Below are positions 35,606 to 45,101 of a stretch of 64,000 bases of DNA, piece after piece (within the stretch, counting starts at the first letter, position 1; each line of letters opens with the position of its first letter). Both the position numbers and the translations under genes were made by a program. Source of the stretch: Stappia taiwanensis (lineage in GTDB: Bacteria > Pseudomonadota > Alphaproteobacteria > Rhizobiales > Stappiaceae); NCBI RefSeq assembly GCF_014635285.1, contig NZ_BMCR01000003.1:186001-250000 (forward strand), in the 5' to 3' direction. Below the pieces are notes generated by a model. It was not told the DNA's origin. It saw only the letters and a list, made by a program, of their open reading frames with translations, and made no database searches.

Positions 35606-36414
35606 GTGGTTATGGTCCCGAATGCGCCACGGTGGTGCGCGCTGCCCGTCCGGGCAAGTACCGTCTCGGACTGATCCTCGGCTCCGGTCTTGGCTCGCTC
35701 GCCGACGAGGTCGAGGATGCGGTGCGCATCTCCTATTCCAAGCTTTCGGGTTTCCCCGTGTCTTCCGTGTCCTCGCACGGCAGCGAACTGGTGGCCGGGA
35801 CCCTGCAAGGGGTGCCGGTCGCGGTGCTGTCGGGCCGGGCGCATTACTACGAGAGCGGCGTTCCCGGTGTCATGCGCACACCGCTGGAAACGCTGAAGGA
35901 ACTCGGTTGCGATACCGTGCTTCTGACCAATGCCGCCGGCTCCCTGCGCGAGGAGTTCCGCCCCGGCACGCCGATGCTGATTTCCGATCACATCAACTGG
36001 TCGGGCCTTAATCCGCTGATCGGCGAGGAGAGCGAGGCACGTTTCCTCGACATGAGCACGGCCTATGACGAGGGGCTGCGCGGCCGCATTCGCCGCATCG
36101 CCGAGGCGGAGGGCATCGCCCTTGGCGAAGGGATCTACATGTGGTTCTCCGGCCCGTCCTTCGAGACCCCGGCGGAAATCCGCATGGCCCGGACCCTTGG
36201 CGCCGACGCGGTCGGCATGTCGACCGTGCCGGAGGTCATTCTGGCGCGCTTCCTCGGCATGAAGGTCGCGGCCATCTCCACCATTACCAATTATGGCGCG
36301 GGGCTGCAGCCGCACGCCCTGTCCCACGATGAAACCAAGTCGACCGCCTTGCTTGCGGTCGATGCCCTGAAGACGCTGATCCGGCGCTTCGCGAAGGACC
36401 TTGCCGATGACTGA
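35602..36414 (+). CDS. punA: Purine nucleoside phosphorylase (trimeric PNP-II type)
   Basis: A 270-residue phosphorylase splitting inosine, guanosine and deoxy forms into base and (deoxy)ribose-1-phosphate. The N-terminal phosphate loop GSGLGSLADEV, the phosphate-binding SGRAHYYE, the base-pocket GPSFETPAEIRM and MSTVPEV, and the purine-specifying Asn in TITNYGAG are all present, as in mammalian-type trimeric PNP. ATG 35602 overlaps cdd by 4 bp; a longer in-frame extension upstream lies within cdd and is not coding. It overlaps deoC by 8 bp. Confidence 0.93.
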   Translation: MSGYGPECATVVRAARPGKYRLGLILGSGLGSLADEVEDAVRISYSKLSGFPVSSVSSHGSELVAGTLQGVPVAVLSGRAHYYESGVPGVMRTPLETLKELGCDTVLLTNAAGSLREEFRPGTPMLISDHINWSGLNPLIGEESEARFLDMSTAYDEGLRGRIRRIAEAEGIALGEGIYMWFSGPSFETPAEIRMARTLGADAVGMSTVPEVILARFLGMKVAAISTITNYGAGLQPHALSHDETKSTALLAVDALKTLIRRFAKDLADD

Positions 36415-37183
36415 CCTGACCGCGGCCGATGTGGCGCGCCGCGCCCTGCCGCTGATCGACCTCACCAATCTCGACGACCATTGCCAGGATGCGGATATCG
36501 ACGCGCTCTGCGCGCGCGCGGTGACCGACTTCGGCGCTGTGGCGGCGGTCTGCGTCTGGCCTCGTTTCGTCGCCCGCGCCGCCTCCTGCCTTGCCGGCTC
36601 CGGGGTCAAGGTCGCCACCGTGGTCAATTTCCCGGACGGCGGCGACAAGACGCTTGAGGTGGTTGCCGAGACCCGGCAGGCGGTGGCCGATGGCGCCGAT
36701 GAGATCGATCTCGTCATGCCGTACCGCGCTTTTGTTTCCGGACGCCGGGGCTTTGCCGAGGAGCAGATCCGGCGGGTGCGCGCGGCCTGCGCCGACCGGC
36801 TGTTGAAGGTGATCCTGGAAACCGGCGAGATCGGCGATCCACTGCTGATTCATGCCGCCGCCGGCGTGGCCATCGGCGCCGGGGCCGATTTCATCAAGAC
36901 CTCCACCGGCAAGGTGCCGGTCAACGCGACGCTGGAGGCGGCGGAGGTGATGCTGACGGTGATCGAGGAGACCCGCCGCGATCATGGCCGCGATGTCGGC
37001 TTCAAGCCGGCCGGCGGCATTCGCACGTTGGAGGATGCAGCCGGCTATCTGGCGCTCGCCGACAAGATCATGGGCGCGAACTGGGTATCGGCGGCGACTT
37101 TCCGCTTCGGTGCCAGCGGTCTGCTCGATGCGGTGCTGGCCGGGCTCGATGGCGCGCCCGCGCCCTCCGGCGAGGGATACTGA
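36407..37183 (+). CDS. deoC: Deoxyribose-phosphate aldolase
   Basis: A 258-residue class I aldolase cleaving 2-deoxyribose-5-phosphate to glyceraldehyde-3-phosphate and acetaldehyde. The Schiff-base Lys lies in DFIKTSTG, the proton-relay Asp in DEIDLVM and the second Lys in FKPAGGIRT. Length is close to that of E. coli DeoC. ATG 36407 lies inside the end of the phosphorylase gene (8-bp overlap) and is preferred to TTG 36401. It completes the deoxyribose branch fed by DeoB. Confidence 0.95.
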   Translation: MTDLTAADVARRALPLIDLTNLDDHCQDADIDALCARAVTDFGAVAAVCVWPRFVARAASCLAGSGVKVATVVNFPDGGDKTLEVVAETRQAVADGADEIDLVMPYRAFVSGRRGFAEEQIRRVRAACADRLLKVILETGEIGDPLLIHAAAGVAIGAGADFIKTSTGKVPVNATLEAAEVMLTVIEETRRDHGRDVGFKPAGGIRTLEDAAGYLALADKIMGANWVSAATFRFGASGLLDAVLAGLDGAPAPSGEGY

Positions 37184-37187
37184 CCCG

Positions 37188-38513
37188 ATGATGCTGGCCC
37201 AGGAACTCATCCGCCGGAAGCGTGATGGCGGAACGCTTAGCAAGGAAGAGATTGCCTTCTTCGTCAAGGGGCTGACCGACAGGTCGGTCAGCAACGAGCA
37301 GGTCTCGGCCCTTGCCATGGCGATCTTCTTCAAGGGGCTCACCCTTGAGGAGCGAGTGGCGCTGACCCTGGCCATGCGCGACAGCGGTACGGTGCTCGAC
37401 TGGAGCGACATCGACGCGCCGGTGCTCGACAAGCATTCCACCGGCGGGGTCGGCGACAATGTTTCCCTGATGCTGGCGCCGGCGCTCGCGGCGTGCGGCG
37501 CGGCGGTGCCGATGATCTCCGGGCGCGGCCTTGGCCACACCGGCGGCACGCTCGACAAGTTCGACAGCATCCCCGGCTATACCACCAAGCCGGACAACGC
37601 CCTGTTTCGCAAGGTGGTGCGCGAGGTCGGCTGCGCCATCATCGGCCAGACGGCGGATCTCGCCCCCGCCGACCAGCGCTTCTATGGCATCCGCGACGTG
37701 ACCGGCACGGTGGAGAGCCTCGATCTCATCACCGCCTCGATCCTGTCGAAGAAGCTGGCCGCCGGTCTCGGCGGGCTGGTGCTGGATGTCAAATGGGGCA
37801 GCGGCGCCTTCATGGCGACCCTTGAGGAGGCCTCGGCGCTGGCCGAGAGCCTTGTGCGGGTCGCCAATGGCGCCGGCTGCCCGACCACCGCGCTCCTGAC
37901 CGACATGAACGAGCCGTTGGCCTCGGCCGCCGGAAATGCGGTGGAGGTGCGCAATGCGGTCGACTTCCTGACGGGCAAGGAAATCGACAATCGCCTCTTC
38001 GATGTGACGGTGGCGCTTGGCGCAGAGGCGCTGGTGACCGGCGGGCTTGCGACCGACGCCGAGGACGGCGCGGACCGGATGCGCGAGGCCTTTGACAGCG
38101 GCGCGGCGGCGGAGCGCTTTGCCAAGATGGTGTCCGCGCTCGGCGGGCCGGCCGATTTCGTCGAGCGGCCCGAAGCCTATCTCGCTGCGGCGCCGGTGGA
38201 GCGGGCGATCTATCCGGAGAGCCCGGGAACGGTGGTGGCCGTCGATGCCCGCGCCATCGGCGTTGCCGTGGTGGAGCTCGGCGGCGGCCGGCGGACCTTC
38301 GACGATGTGATTGACCCGTCGGTGGGCCTCACCCATATCGCCGGTATCGGTCACAGTGTCGACAGCGATGCGCCGCTTGCCATCGTGCACGCGGCCAGCG
38401 AGGCGGCGGCGGCCCGGGCGGCGGACAGCGTTCGCGCTGCCTATCGCATCGGCGGTGCGGCCGAGGTCGAGGACCGTCCCGTGATCGCCCGGCGGATTGC
38501 CGCGCCCGCGTAA
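37188..38513 (+). CDS. deoA: Thymidine phosphorylase
   Basis: A 441-residue pyrimidine nucleoside phosphorylase converting thymidine or deoxyuridine to base and deoxyribose-1-phosphate. The phosphate-binding [13 protein letters not shown] and the family signature [20 protein letters not shown] are intact. The N-terminal helical domain, central glycosyl-transferase domain and C-terminal PYNP domain are in order. ATG 37188 starts 4 bp after deoC; a second ATG follows immediately. Sequence fits DeoA length rather than the long archaeal-type TP. Confidence 0.95.
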   Translation: MMLAQELIRRKRDGGTLSKEEIAFFVKGLTDRSVSNEQVSALAMAIFFKGLTLEERVALTLAMRDSGTVLDWSDIDAPVLDKHSTGGVGDNVSLMLAPALAACGAAVPMISGRGLGHTGGTLDKFDSIPGYTTKPDNALFRKVVREVGCAIIGQTADLAPADQRFYGIRDVTGTVESLDLITASILSKKLAAGLGGLVLDVKWGSGAFMATLEEASALAESLVRVANGAGCPTTALLTDMNEPLASAAGNAVEVRNAVDFLTGKEIDNRLFDVTVALGAEALVTGGLATDAEDGADRMREAFDSGAAAERFAKMVSALGGPADFVERPEAYLAAAPVERAIYPESPGTVVAVDARAIGVAVVELGGGRRTFDDVIDPSVGLTHIAGIGHSVDSDAPLAIVHAASEAAAARAADSVRAAYRIGGAAEVEDRPVIARRIAAPA

Positions 38514-38589
38514 GGCCCCCGTGGAAGGCCCTTGCGGCTGACGTCTTTTGGGCGGCCCGACGGCTGACCCCAGGATGAAAGGAAAAGCC

Positions 38590-39810
38590 ATGTCCCGAGC
38601 GATCCTGTGCGTGCTCGACAGTTTTGGCATTGGCGGCGCGCCGGACGCGGAGCAGTTCGGCGATGCCGGGTCCAACACGCTGGGCCATATCGCCGCGCGC
38701 TGTGCCGCTGGCGAGGCCGACCGGCCGGGTCTGAGGTCGGGGCCGCTGCAGGTGCCGAACATGAACCGGCTCGGGCTTGGCCGGGCCGCCGTGCTTGCAT
38801 CGGGCGCAGCGCCTGCCGGCCTTGACGTCTCCGCCGAGCCGCAAGGCATCTGGGGCTGCGCCAGCGAGACCTCGCGCGGCAAGGACACCCCCTCCGGCCA
38901 TTGGGAAATCGCCGGCGTGCCGGTTGCCTTCGACTGGGGCTATTTCCCTGAGACGGTGCCGACGTTTCCCGCCGATCTGACCGCGGCGATTATCGAGCGC
39001 GGTCAGCTCCCGGGTATTCTCGGTGACCGTCATGCTTCGGGCACGCAGATCATTGAGGAGCTGGGCGAGGAGCATATCCGCAGCGGCAAGCCGATCTGCT
39101 ACACCAGCGCCGATTCGGTGTTTCAGATCGCCGCCCATGAGACCCATTTCGGCCTGGAGCGGCTTTATGCGCTGTGCGAAATCGTGCGCGAGCTGGTCGA
39201 TCCGCTGAACATCGGCCGGGTGATCGCCCGGCCCTTCACCGGGGAAAGCCCGGCGGAGTTTGAGCGCACCGCCAACCGGCGCGACTATTCCGTTCTGCCG
39301 CCCGAACCGACCCTGCTCGACCGGGTGGTCGCCGCTGGCGGCAAGACCCTGACGGTGGGAAAGATCTCCGATATCTTCGCTCATTCCGGCGTCACCAGCG
39401 TGTTGAAGGGCGCCGGCAACGACGCCCTGTTCGACAAGACGCTGGAGGCGATCCGCATGGCCGGCGACGGCGATCTGGTGTTCTCCAATTTCATCGACTT
39501 CGACAGTCTTTACGGTCATCGGCGCGATGTGGCCGGCTATGCGGCGGCTCTGGAAGCGTTCGACCGCCGCCTGCCGGAGATGCTGGCGCTGGTGCGACCC
39601 GGCGACATGCTGCTTCTGACCGCCGACCATGGCTGCGACCCGACCTGGCGCGGCAGCGACCACACCCGCGAGCGGGTCGCGGTGATCGGCGTCGCGCCGG
39701 ACGGTCGGCCACATGCCATCGGCATCCGCCCGACCTTTGCCGATATGGGCGAGACGCTGGCGGCTCATCTGGGGCTTGCCGCCGGTCGGCATGGCACACC
39801 CTTCGCCTGA
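38590..39810 (+). CDS. deoB: Phosphopentomutase
   Basis: A 406-residue alkaline-phosphatase-superfamily mutase interconverting (deoxy)ribose-1- and 5-phosphates. The first metal Asp is in [12 protein letters not shown], the phosphorylated Thr in KDTPSGHWE, and the remaining Mn ligands in [14 protein letters not shown] and [18 protein letters not shown]. Residue 15 of the longest frame (ATG 38590) is taken as the start because AAAGGA lies 7 nt before it and [13 protein letters not shown] is the standard N-terminus. It links PunA and DeoA products to DeoC and the pentose phosphate pathway. Confidence 0.95.
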   Translation: MSRAILCVLDSFGIGGAPDAEQFGDAGSNTLGHIAARCAAGEADRPGLRSGPLQVPNMNRLGLGRAAVLASGAAPAGLDVSAEPQGIWGCASETSRGKDTPSGHWEIAGVPVAFDWGYFPETVPTFPADLTAAIIERGQLPGILGDRHASGTQIIEELGEEHIRSGKPICYTSADSVFQIAAHETHFGLERLYALCEIVRELVDPLNIGRVIARPFTGESPAEFERTANRRDYSVLPPEPTLLDRVVAAGGKTLTVGKISDIFAHSGVTSVLKGAGNDALFDKTLEAIRMAGDGDLVFSNFIDFDSLYGHRRDVAGYAAALEAFDRRLPEMLALVRPGDMLLLTADHGCDPTWRGSDHTRERVAVIGVAPDGRPHAIGIRPTFADMGETLAAHLGLAAGRHGTPFA

Positions 39811-39860
39811 CGGGGGGCACTTTAGGGAACGGATCCGGCAGGGACTCTGCGGGGAGAGGG

Positions 39861-40730
39861 ATGGGAATGATCGCAAGAAGTTTTGCCGCGCCAGCGGATG
39901 GCACGCTCACCGAGGAGATGAAGGCCGCCTACGCGGAAGACGGATTTCTGGTGCTGACCGGCTACAAGAGCGCTGACGAATGCGATCGCCTGAAGGCGCG
40001 CATGGGCGAGCTGATCGACGCGTTCGATCCGGCGGAAAACGCCTCCGTGTTCGAAACCGGCGCGCAGAGCCACGCCCGCGACCGGTATTTTCGCGAAAGC
40101 GGCGACAAGATCCGCTTCTTCTTCGAGGAAGAAGCGTTTGACGCGGACGGCCGGTTGACCCGGCCCAAGGCGGCGGCGCTCAACAAGGTCGGTCATGCGC
40201 TGCATGATCTCGACCCGGTGTTTGAGGCGTTTTCCCGCGATCCGCGTCTGGCCCGCACCGCCGCAGGTCTGGGGCTTGCGGCGCCGCTCCTGGCGCAGTC
40301 CATGTATATCTTCAAGCCGCCGGAAATCGGCGGTGAGGTCAATTGCCATCAGGATTCCACCTTCCTGCACACCGAGCCCCTGAGCTGCACCGGCTTCTGG
40401 TTCGCGCTGGAGGATGCGGATGAGGAAAACGGCGGGCTGATGGGCGGTCCGGGCGGGCACAAGGGGCCCTTGCGCCAGCGGTTTCACTACGATGGCGATG
40501 CCTTGCGGATGGAAACCCTCGATGAGACGCCCTTTGGCGAGGATGTTCCCTTGCGGGCGCCGAAGGGAACGCTGGTGATCCTGCACGGGCTGGTGCCGCA
40601 TCGCTCCGCCCCCAACCGCTCGCCGCGCTCGCGCCACGCTTATGCGCTGCATCTGGTCGATGGCGCGGCGCGCTGGTCCCTCGACAACTGGCTGTTGCGC
40701 GCGGCGGACAATCCCATGCGGGGGTTCTGA
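39861..40730 (+). CDS. PhyH-family Fe(II)/2-oxoglutarate dioxygenase embedded in the nucleoside operon
   Basis: A 289-residue member of the phytanoyl-CoA dioxygenase family. The iron facial triad is H163, D165 (NCHQDSTFLH) and H247 (VPHRSAPNRSPRSRH), with downstream Arg residues available for 2-oxoglutarate. The predicted double-stranded beta-helix is complete. GGGGAGAGG precedes the start; ATG 39867 is an alternative. It lies between deoB and adenosine deaminase with 50-bp and 4-bp spacing, so it is clearly part of the transcript. No PhyH enzyme is established in nucleoside salvage in bacteria; fungal pyrimidine deoxynucleoside 2'-dioxygenases offer a chemical precedent only. Substrate unknown. 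Confidence 0.87.
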   Translation: MGMIARSFAAPADGTLTEEMKAAYAEDGFLVLTGYKSADECDRLKARMGELIDAFDPAENASVFETGAQSHARDRYFRESGDKIRFFFEEEAFDADGRLTRPKAAALNKVGHALHDLDPVFEAFSRDPRLARTAAGLGLAAPLLAQSMYIFKPPEIGGEVNCHQDSTFLHTEPLSCTGFWFALEDADEENGGLMGGPGGHKGPLRQRFHYDGDALRMETLDETPFGEDVPLRAPKGTLVILHGLVPHRSAPNRSPRSRHAYALHLVDGAARWSLDNWLLRAADNPMRGF

Positions 40731-40734
40731 GCCG

Positions 40735-41748
40735 ATGGAGGCGCCGCTGGGGCGCGGTCCCCTACCCAAGGCCGAACTGCATGTGCATGTGGAAGGCGCC
40801 GCGCCGCCCGATCTGGTGCGCCGGCTCGCGGAGAAATACTCCGTCGACATCGGCGGGCTCTTCAACGAGGACGGCGGTTACGACTGGCAGGATTTCTCCT
40901 CCTTTCTGGCCGTCTATGACAAGGCGAGCCGGCTGTTCCGCGCGCCCGAGGATTATGCGCTTCTGAGCGAGACCTATCTGCGTCAGTTGGCGGCGGAAGG
41001 GGCGATCTATGCGGAGCTGACCATCTCGCCGGACCATGCTGCCGGGGCGGGCCTGTCCTATGCCGCTTATGTGGGCGGGCTGGCGGAAGGCATCGAGCGC
41101 GCCCGGGCGGAGACCGGCATCGAGGCCCGGATGATCGCCATCGGCGTGCGCCATTTCGGTGCCCAGGCGGTGGAGCGGGTGGCCCTGCAGGTGACCGGCG
41201 CGCCTCATCCGCTGGTGACCGGCTTCGGCCTTGCCGGCGATGAGCGCGAGGGCCATCCCGCCAGCTTCGCCCGCGCCTTTCGCATCGCCGGGGAGGCGGG
41301 GCTCGGGCTGACCGCCCATGCCGGTGAATTCGCCGGCCCGGAGAGTGTCGCGGCGGCGCTCGACTTCCTCAAGGTCCGCCGGATCGGCCATGGCGTGCGG
41401 GCGATCGAGGATCCGGCGCTGGTCGAGCGGTTGGCGGCGGAGGGCATCGTGCTGGAGGTCTGCCCCGGCTCCAACCTGGCGCTCGGCCTTTATGGCGCCT
41501 TGCGGTTCCACCCGGTCAACCTCCTGCGCCGGGCGGGATGCCGGATCACGCTGAACTCGGACGATCCGCCGTTCTTCCGCACCACTTTGGGACAGGAATA
41601 CGCTTCCTGCGCGGAGGTTTTCGGCTGGTCGCGGGAGGATCTCATCGCCATCACTGGCTGCGCCATCGACGCGGCCTTCTGCGATGACGAGACCCGCGCG
41701 GCGTTGCGCCGACGTCTGCCGGCCGTCCCGGCACAGTGGCAAACCTGA
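40735..41748 (+). CDS. add: Adenosine deaminase
   Basis: A 337-residue amidohydrolase-superfamily deaminase converting adenosine and deoxyadenosine to inosine forms for PunA. Zinc-binding H16 and H18 are in PKAELHVHVEG, the catalytic Glu region is LTAHAGEF, the next His is in RIGHGVRA, and the final Asp pair is in LNSDDPPFF. ATG 40735 starts 4 bp after the dioxygenase stop; the longer upstream frame lies inside that gene. Family members with adenine deaminase activity exist, but the operon favours adenosine. Confidence 0.92.
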   Translation: MEAPLGRGPLPKAELHVHVEGAAPPDLVRRLAEKYSVDIGGLFNEDGGYDWQDFSSFLAVYDKASRLFRAPEDYALLSETYLRQLAAEGAIYAELTISPDHAAGAGLSYAAYVGGLAEGIERARAETGIEARMIAIGVRHFGAQAVERVALQVTGAPHPLVTGFGLAGDEREGHPASFARAFRIAGEAGLGLTAHAGEFAGPESVAAALDFLKVRRIGHGVRAIEDPALVERLAAEGIVLEVCPGSNLALGLYGALRFHPVNLLRRAGCRITLNSDDPPFFRTTLGQEYASCAEVFGWSREDLIAITGCAIDAAFCDDETRAALRRRLPAVPAQWQT

Positions 41749-41904
41749 GGAAAAAAGACGAAATCTCACCCGGCATGCACCCTCGCGGCTGGCAAGGCTG
41801 TTCATCCGCGCGCGAAAAGGGCATGTAGGAAACTCCAGAGACGGTAACCCGACAGGCCGCCCGGCATGTGTTTCCGGCCAGCGGCGAAAGACAAGAGGCG
41901 CGAC

Positions 41905-42534
41905 ATGACCGGTGCCACGGTAATCGACCACCCGCTCGTCCAGCACAAGCTGACCCATATGCGGATGAAGGACACCTCGACCCAGGGCTTTCGTCGGCTC
42001 TTGCGGGAAATCGCGGTGCTTCTCACCTATGAGGTCACCCGCGACCTGCCGATCACGACGACGGAGATCGAAACGCCGCTGCAGCCGATGAACGCGCCGG
42101 TGATCGAGGGCAAGAAGCTGGTGTTCGCCTCGGTGCTGCGCGCCGGCAATGGCCTTCTGGAAGGCATGCTGGAGCTGGTACCGGCCGCCCGCGTCGCCCA
42201 TGTCGGCCTTTACCGCGATCCGAAGACCCTTCAGCCGGTCGAATATTATTTCAAGGCACCGGAAGGCATGGCCGAACGGCTGGTGATTGTCGTCGATCCG
42301 ATGCTGGCCACCGCCAATTCGGCCATCGCCGCGGTGCAGCGGCTGAAGGAGGCGGGGGCGACCCAGTTGCGCTTCCTCTGCCTGCTGGCAGCGCCCGAAG
42401 GCATCGAGAAGTTCATTGCCGCCCATCCCGATGTGCCGGTGTTCACCGCCGCCATCGACGCGGGGTTGAACGAGAAGAGCTACATACTGCCCGGCCTTGG
42501 CGATGCGGGCGACCGCATGTACGGCACCAAGTAA
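41905..42534 (+). CDS. upp: Uracil phosphoribosyltransferase, variant PRPP loop
   Basis: A 209-residue enzyme making UMP from uracil and PRPP. The N-terminal [22 protein letters not shown] and C-terminal uracil-contact [17 protein letters not shown] are typical. The PRPP-binding loop reads DPMLATANS (131-139); family members usually have Gly where A137 stands (DPMLATGGS or GNS), so this is a conservative but notable change. ATG 41905 gives the standard length. It follows add by a 156-bp gap in which I see no gene or clear terminator. It salvages uracil released by DeoA. Confidence 0.93.
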   Translation: MTGATVIDHPLVQHKLTHMRMKDTSTQGFRRLLREIAVLLTYEVTRDLPITTTEIETPLQPMNAPVIEGKKLVFASVLRAGNGLLEGMLELVPAARVAHVGLYRDPKTLQPVEYYFKAPEGMAERLVIVVDPMLATANSAIAAVQRLKEAGATQLRFLCLLAAPEGIEKFIAAHPDVPVFTAAIDAGLNEKSYILPGLGDAGDRMYGTK

Positions 42535-42578
42535 AACCGTCAGTTTTTTATATCATTCGAACTGTCCGAGGGGGATTT

Positions 42579-43340
42579 ATGGGCGGAGCGATCTATCCGG
42601 ATCTGCAGGAACGCACGGTTTTGGTTACCGGCGGTGGCAGCGGCATTGGTGCGGAAATCGTCCGGCACTTTGCCGCGCAGGGCGCGCGGGTCGGCTTCAT
42701 CGACATTGCCGCCGAGGCGTCAGAGGCGCTGGTGCAAGAGCTGACCGCCGAGGGCCGGACGGTCCACTTCGAACAGGCGGACCTGACCGATATCGACGCG
42801 CTCCGCGCCGCCATTGACCGGGTCCGTGAGGCGTTCGGCCCGATCACCGTTCTGGTCAACAACGCGGCCCATGATGAGCGTCATGCGCTGGAAGACGTGA
42901 CGCCGGAGTATTGGGACCAGCGGATGGCGGTCAATCTCCGGCATCAGTTCTTCTGCGCCCAGGCGGTGGTGCCGGACATGCGCGCGGCCGGTGGCGGCGC
43001 CATCGTCAACATGGGCTCGATTTCCTGGATGATCGGCGAGGGCAACATGGCCGGTTACACCGCCAGCAAATCGGCGGTGCTCGGGCTGACCCGCTCGCTT
43101 GCCCGCGATCTTGGCCCGGACAATATCCGCGTCAATTCCATCGCGCCCGGCTGGATCATGACCCAGCGCCAGATCGACCTCTGGCTGACCGAGGAGGGCG
43201 AGCAGAACATCATGAAAAGGCAGTGCCTGAAGCGCAAGCTGGTGCCGGCCGATGTGGCGCGGGTGGTGCTGTTCTACGCTTCCTCCGAAGCCTCCGCCTG
43301 CACCAACCAGAGCTACATCGTCGACGGCGGCTGGGTCTGA
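42579..43340 (+). CDS. SDR-family dehydrogenase, possibly acting on a pentose
   Basis: A 253-residue classical SDR. Cofactor motif TGGGSGIGAE is near residue 18, followed by DIAAEA with an acidic residue favouring NAD, NNAAHDERH, SISWM with the catalytic Ser, and YTASKSAV with Tyr-Lys. The C-terminal CTNQSYIVDGGWV matches sugar dehydrogenases of the arabinose/galactose 1-dehydrogenase type. CCGAGGGGG lies before the ATG. Its place between upp and ribokinase suggests a sugar derived from nucleosides as substrate, but this is inference. Confidence 0.85.
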   Translation: MGGAIYPDLQERTVLVTGGGSGIGAEIVRHFAAQGARVGFIDIAAEASEALVQELTAEGRTVHFEQADLTDIDALRAAIDRVREAFGPITVLVNNAAHDERHALEDVTPEYWDQRMAVNLRHQFFCAQAVVPDMRAAGGGAIVNMGSISWMIGEGNMAGYTASKSAVLGLTRSLARDLGPDNIRVNSIAPGWIMTQRQIDLWLTEEGEQNIMKRQCLKRKLVPADVARVVLFYASSEASACTNQSYIVDGGWV

Positions 43341-43389
43341 TCGCGCCGCCAGGTCGCCGGTCCGGCATCGCGCACGGAAAGGGCCTGCC

Positions 43390-44304
43390 ATGATCATCGT
43401 CTTCGGCTCGATCAATCTCGATCTGGTGGTGGCGCTGCCGCGCCTGCCGCGCCCCGGCGAGACCATCGTCGGCCCTGACCATCAGGCCTTTGCCGGGGGC
43501 AAGGGCGCCAATCAGGCCCTGTCCGCCCGCCGCGCCGGGGCCTCTGTCCGCATGGTCGGGGCCGTCGGGTCGGATTCCCATGCCGGCCCGGCACTGGCAA
43601 ACCTGACCGCCGCCGGTGTCGATCTCTCCCATGTGCGGCATCTTGAGGGCGCGACCGGGATCGCCATGATCGGCGTCGATGCCGGGGGCGAGAACCTGAT
43701 CATGTGCGCCAGCGGGGTCAACGCCCGGGTGGTGCCAGAGTGGCTCGACGGTTGCCTTGAAACCGGTGATCTTCTGGTGCTGCAACGGGAGCTGGAGGCC
43801 GAGCCCATCGCCGAGGCGGTGCGGCGCGCGGAGGCGGTCGGGGCGCGGGTGCTGTTGAACACCGCGCCGTCCGGCGATACGGCGTTGGCCGGGCTGGTCG
43901 ACCGGGTCGACATCGTTGTCGCCAATGAGGCGGAGGCAGCGGAGCTGGCGCAGGCCCGGGGCGCGGCCGGAACGGATGCCGAGGCCCATTGCGCGGCGCT
44001 GGCCGGACCGGAACGGCTGGCGGTGGTGACCCTTGGCGGGCGCGGGCTGGTGGCCCGGCGCGGAAAGAAGCGCTGGCGGGTGGCCGCGCGGGCGGTCGAG
44101 GTGGTCGATACCACCGGCGCGGGCGACGCCTTCGTCGGCGCGCTGGCTGCGGCGCTGGATCGCGGCGCTCCGGTGGAGCGGGCTCTGTGCGAGGGAACGG
44201 CGGCGGGCGCGCTGGCCTGCACCGCCAATGGCGCCCAGTCGAGCGCGCCGGATGCGGATGCGATCGCGGCCCTTGCCGATACGCTGACCTGCAGCGCCGA
44301 ATAG
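43390..44304 (+). CDS. rbsK: Ribokinase
   Basis: A 304-residue PfkB-family kinase phosphorylating ribose, possibly deoxyribose, at O5. The N-terminus MIIVFGSINLDLVV, the sugar-binding GGKGANQALSA and the C-terminal ATP/catalytic signature DTTGAGDAFVGAL with the base Asp are present. ATG 43390 is taken as the start because it gives the family N-terminus. It ends the nucleoside operon. Together with the SDR it could handle free pentose released by hydrolases. Confidence 0.9.
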   Translation: MIIVFGSINLDLVVALPRLPRPGETIVGPDHQAFAGGKGANQALSARRAGASVRMVGAVGSDSHAGPALANLTAAGVDLSHVRHLEGATGIAMIGVDAGGENLIMCASGVNARVVPEWLDGCLETGDLLVLQRELEAEPIAEAVRRAEAVGARVLLNTAPSGDTALAGLVDRVDIVVANEAEAAELAQARGAAGTDAEAHCAALAGPERLAVVTLGGRGLVARRGKKRWRVAARAVEVVDTTGAGDAFVGALAAALDRGAPVERALCEGTAAGALACTANGAQSSAPDADAIAALADTLTCSAE

Positions 44305-44454
44305 CCGGACCCTGTTTCAAGGGCGGCGGAACAAGGAGGGAAAGCGATCTTCGTTTTCGCCCTTTCCTATCCGGTTCACCTGTTCCTAAGCACCTCCGGT
44401 GCACGCTAGGGCAAGAGGAAGGCCCGGCACGCGGGAACGTTCAAGGGAACCATC

Positions 44455-44970
44455 ATGCTGCGCTATCTTGTCATCGCCGCCGTCGTGGTCGTCGCGGCGA
44501 TCTTCGGGCCGCGCTTGACCGAGCAGGTGCTCGACCGGGCGGCGACGGAAACGCGCGCGGCATCAGTGAGCGATGAGGACCGGCGGCCGCGTACGGGCAA
44601 GCGTACGCTGGTGATCAAGGCCGACCGCAGCGGCCATTTTCGCACCACCGTTCGCCTCAACAATCGGCCGGTCGATGCGCTCATCGACACCGGCGCCACG
44701 GCGATTGCCCTGCCGGCGGAGGTCGCGCGCCGGTCCGGCGTTCGGCCCAGGGCGTCCGATTATACGGTGCGGGTCAGGACCGCGAACGGCATGGTGCGGG
44801 CGGCCCCCATGCGCATTGGCGATGTGCGCCTTGGCAGCATTCGCCTCAGGAACGTGGACGCGCTGGTGATGCCCGAAGGTGCGCTGGAGGTGACGCTTGT
44901 CGGCATGTCGGCGCTGGGGCTGCTGCGCACCGTCGATATCCGCGCCGGCACCATGCGGCTTGTGCAGTAA
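44455..44970 (+). CDS. Membrane-anchored retropepsin-like aspartic protease
   Basis: A 171-residue protein of the clan AA TIGR02281 type common in alphaproteobacteria. An N-terminal membrane helix (LVIAAVVVVAAIFG) precedes a single retropepsin domain with catalytic D78 in ALIDTGATAIALP and the later flap region TANGMVRAAPM. It probably works as a dimer at the periplasmic face. Substrate is unknown. The start follows a 150-bp gap after rbsK without a clear terminator. Confidence 0.85.
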   Translation: MLRYLVIAAVVVVAAIFGPRLTEQVLDRAATETRAASVSDEDRRPRTGKRTLVIKADRSGHFRTTVRLNNRPVDALIDTGATAIALPAEVARRSGVRPRASDYTVRVRTANGMVRAAPMRIGDVRLGSIRLRNVDALVMPEGALEVTLVGMSALGLLRTVDIRAGTMRLVQ

Positions 44971-45101
44971 GGCCGCCGCCGGGACTGGACTTCGCGGAAC
45001 GAACGGCCCATTGCTGAGGTCTTGGTGACCGCCGGACAGGGCCCCGTGCCCGGTGCCGAAGGATTGCCTTTCCCACCTTGCCAAGGGACCGCGCAGAACC
45101 G

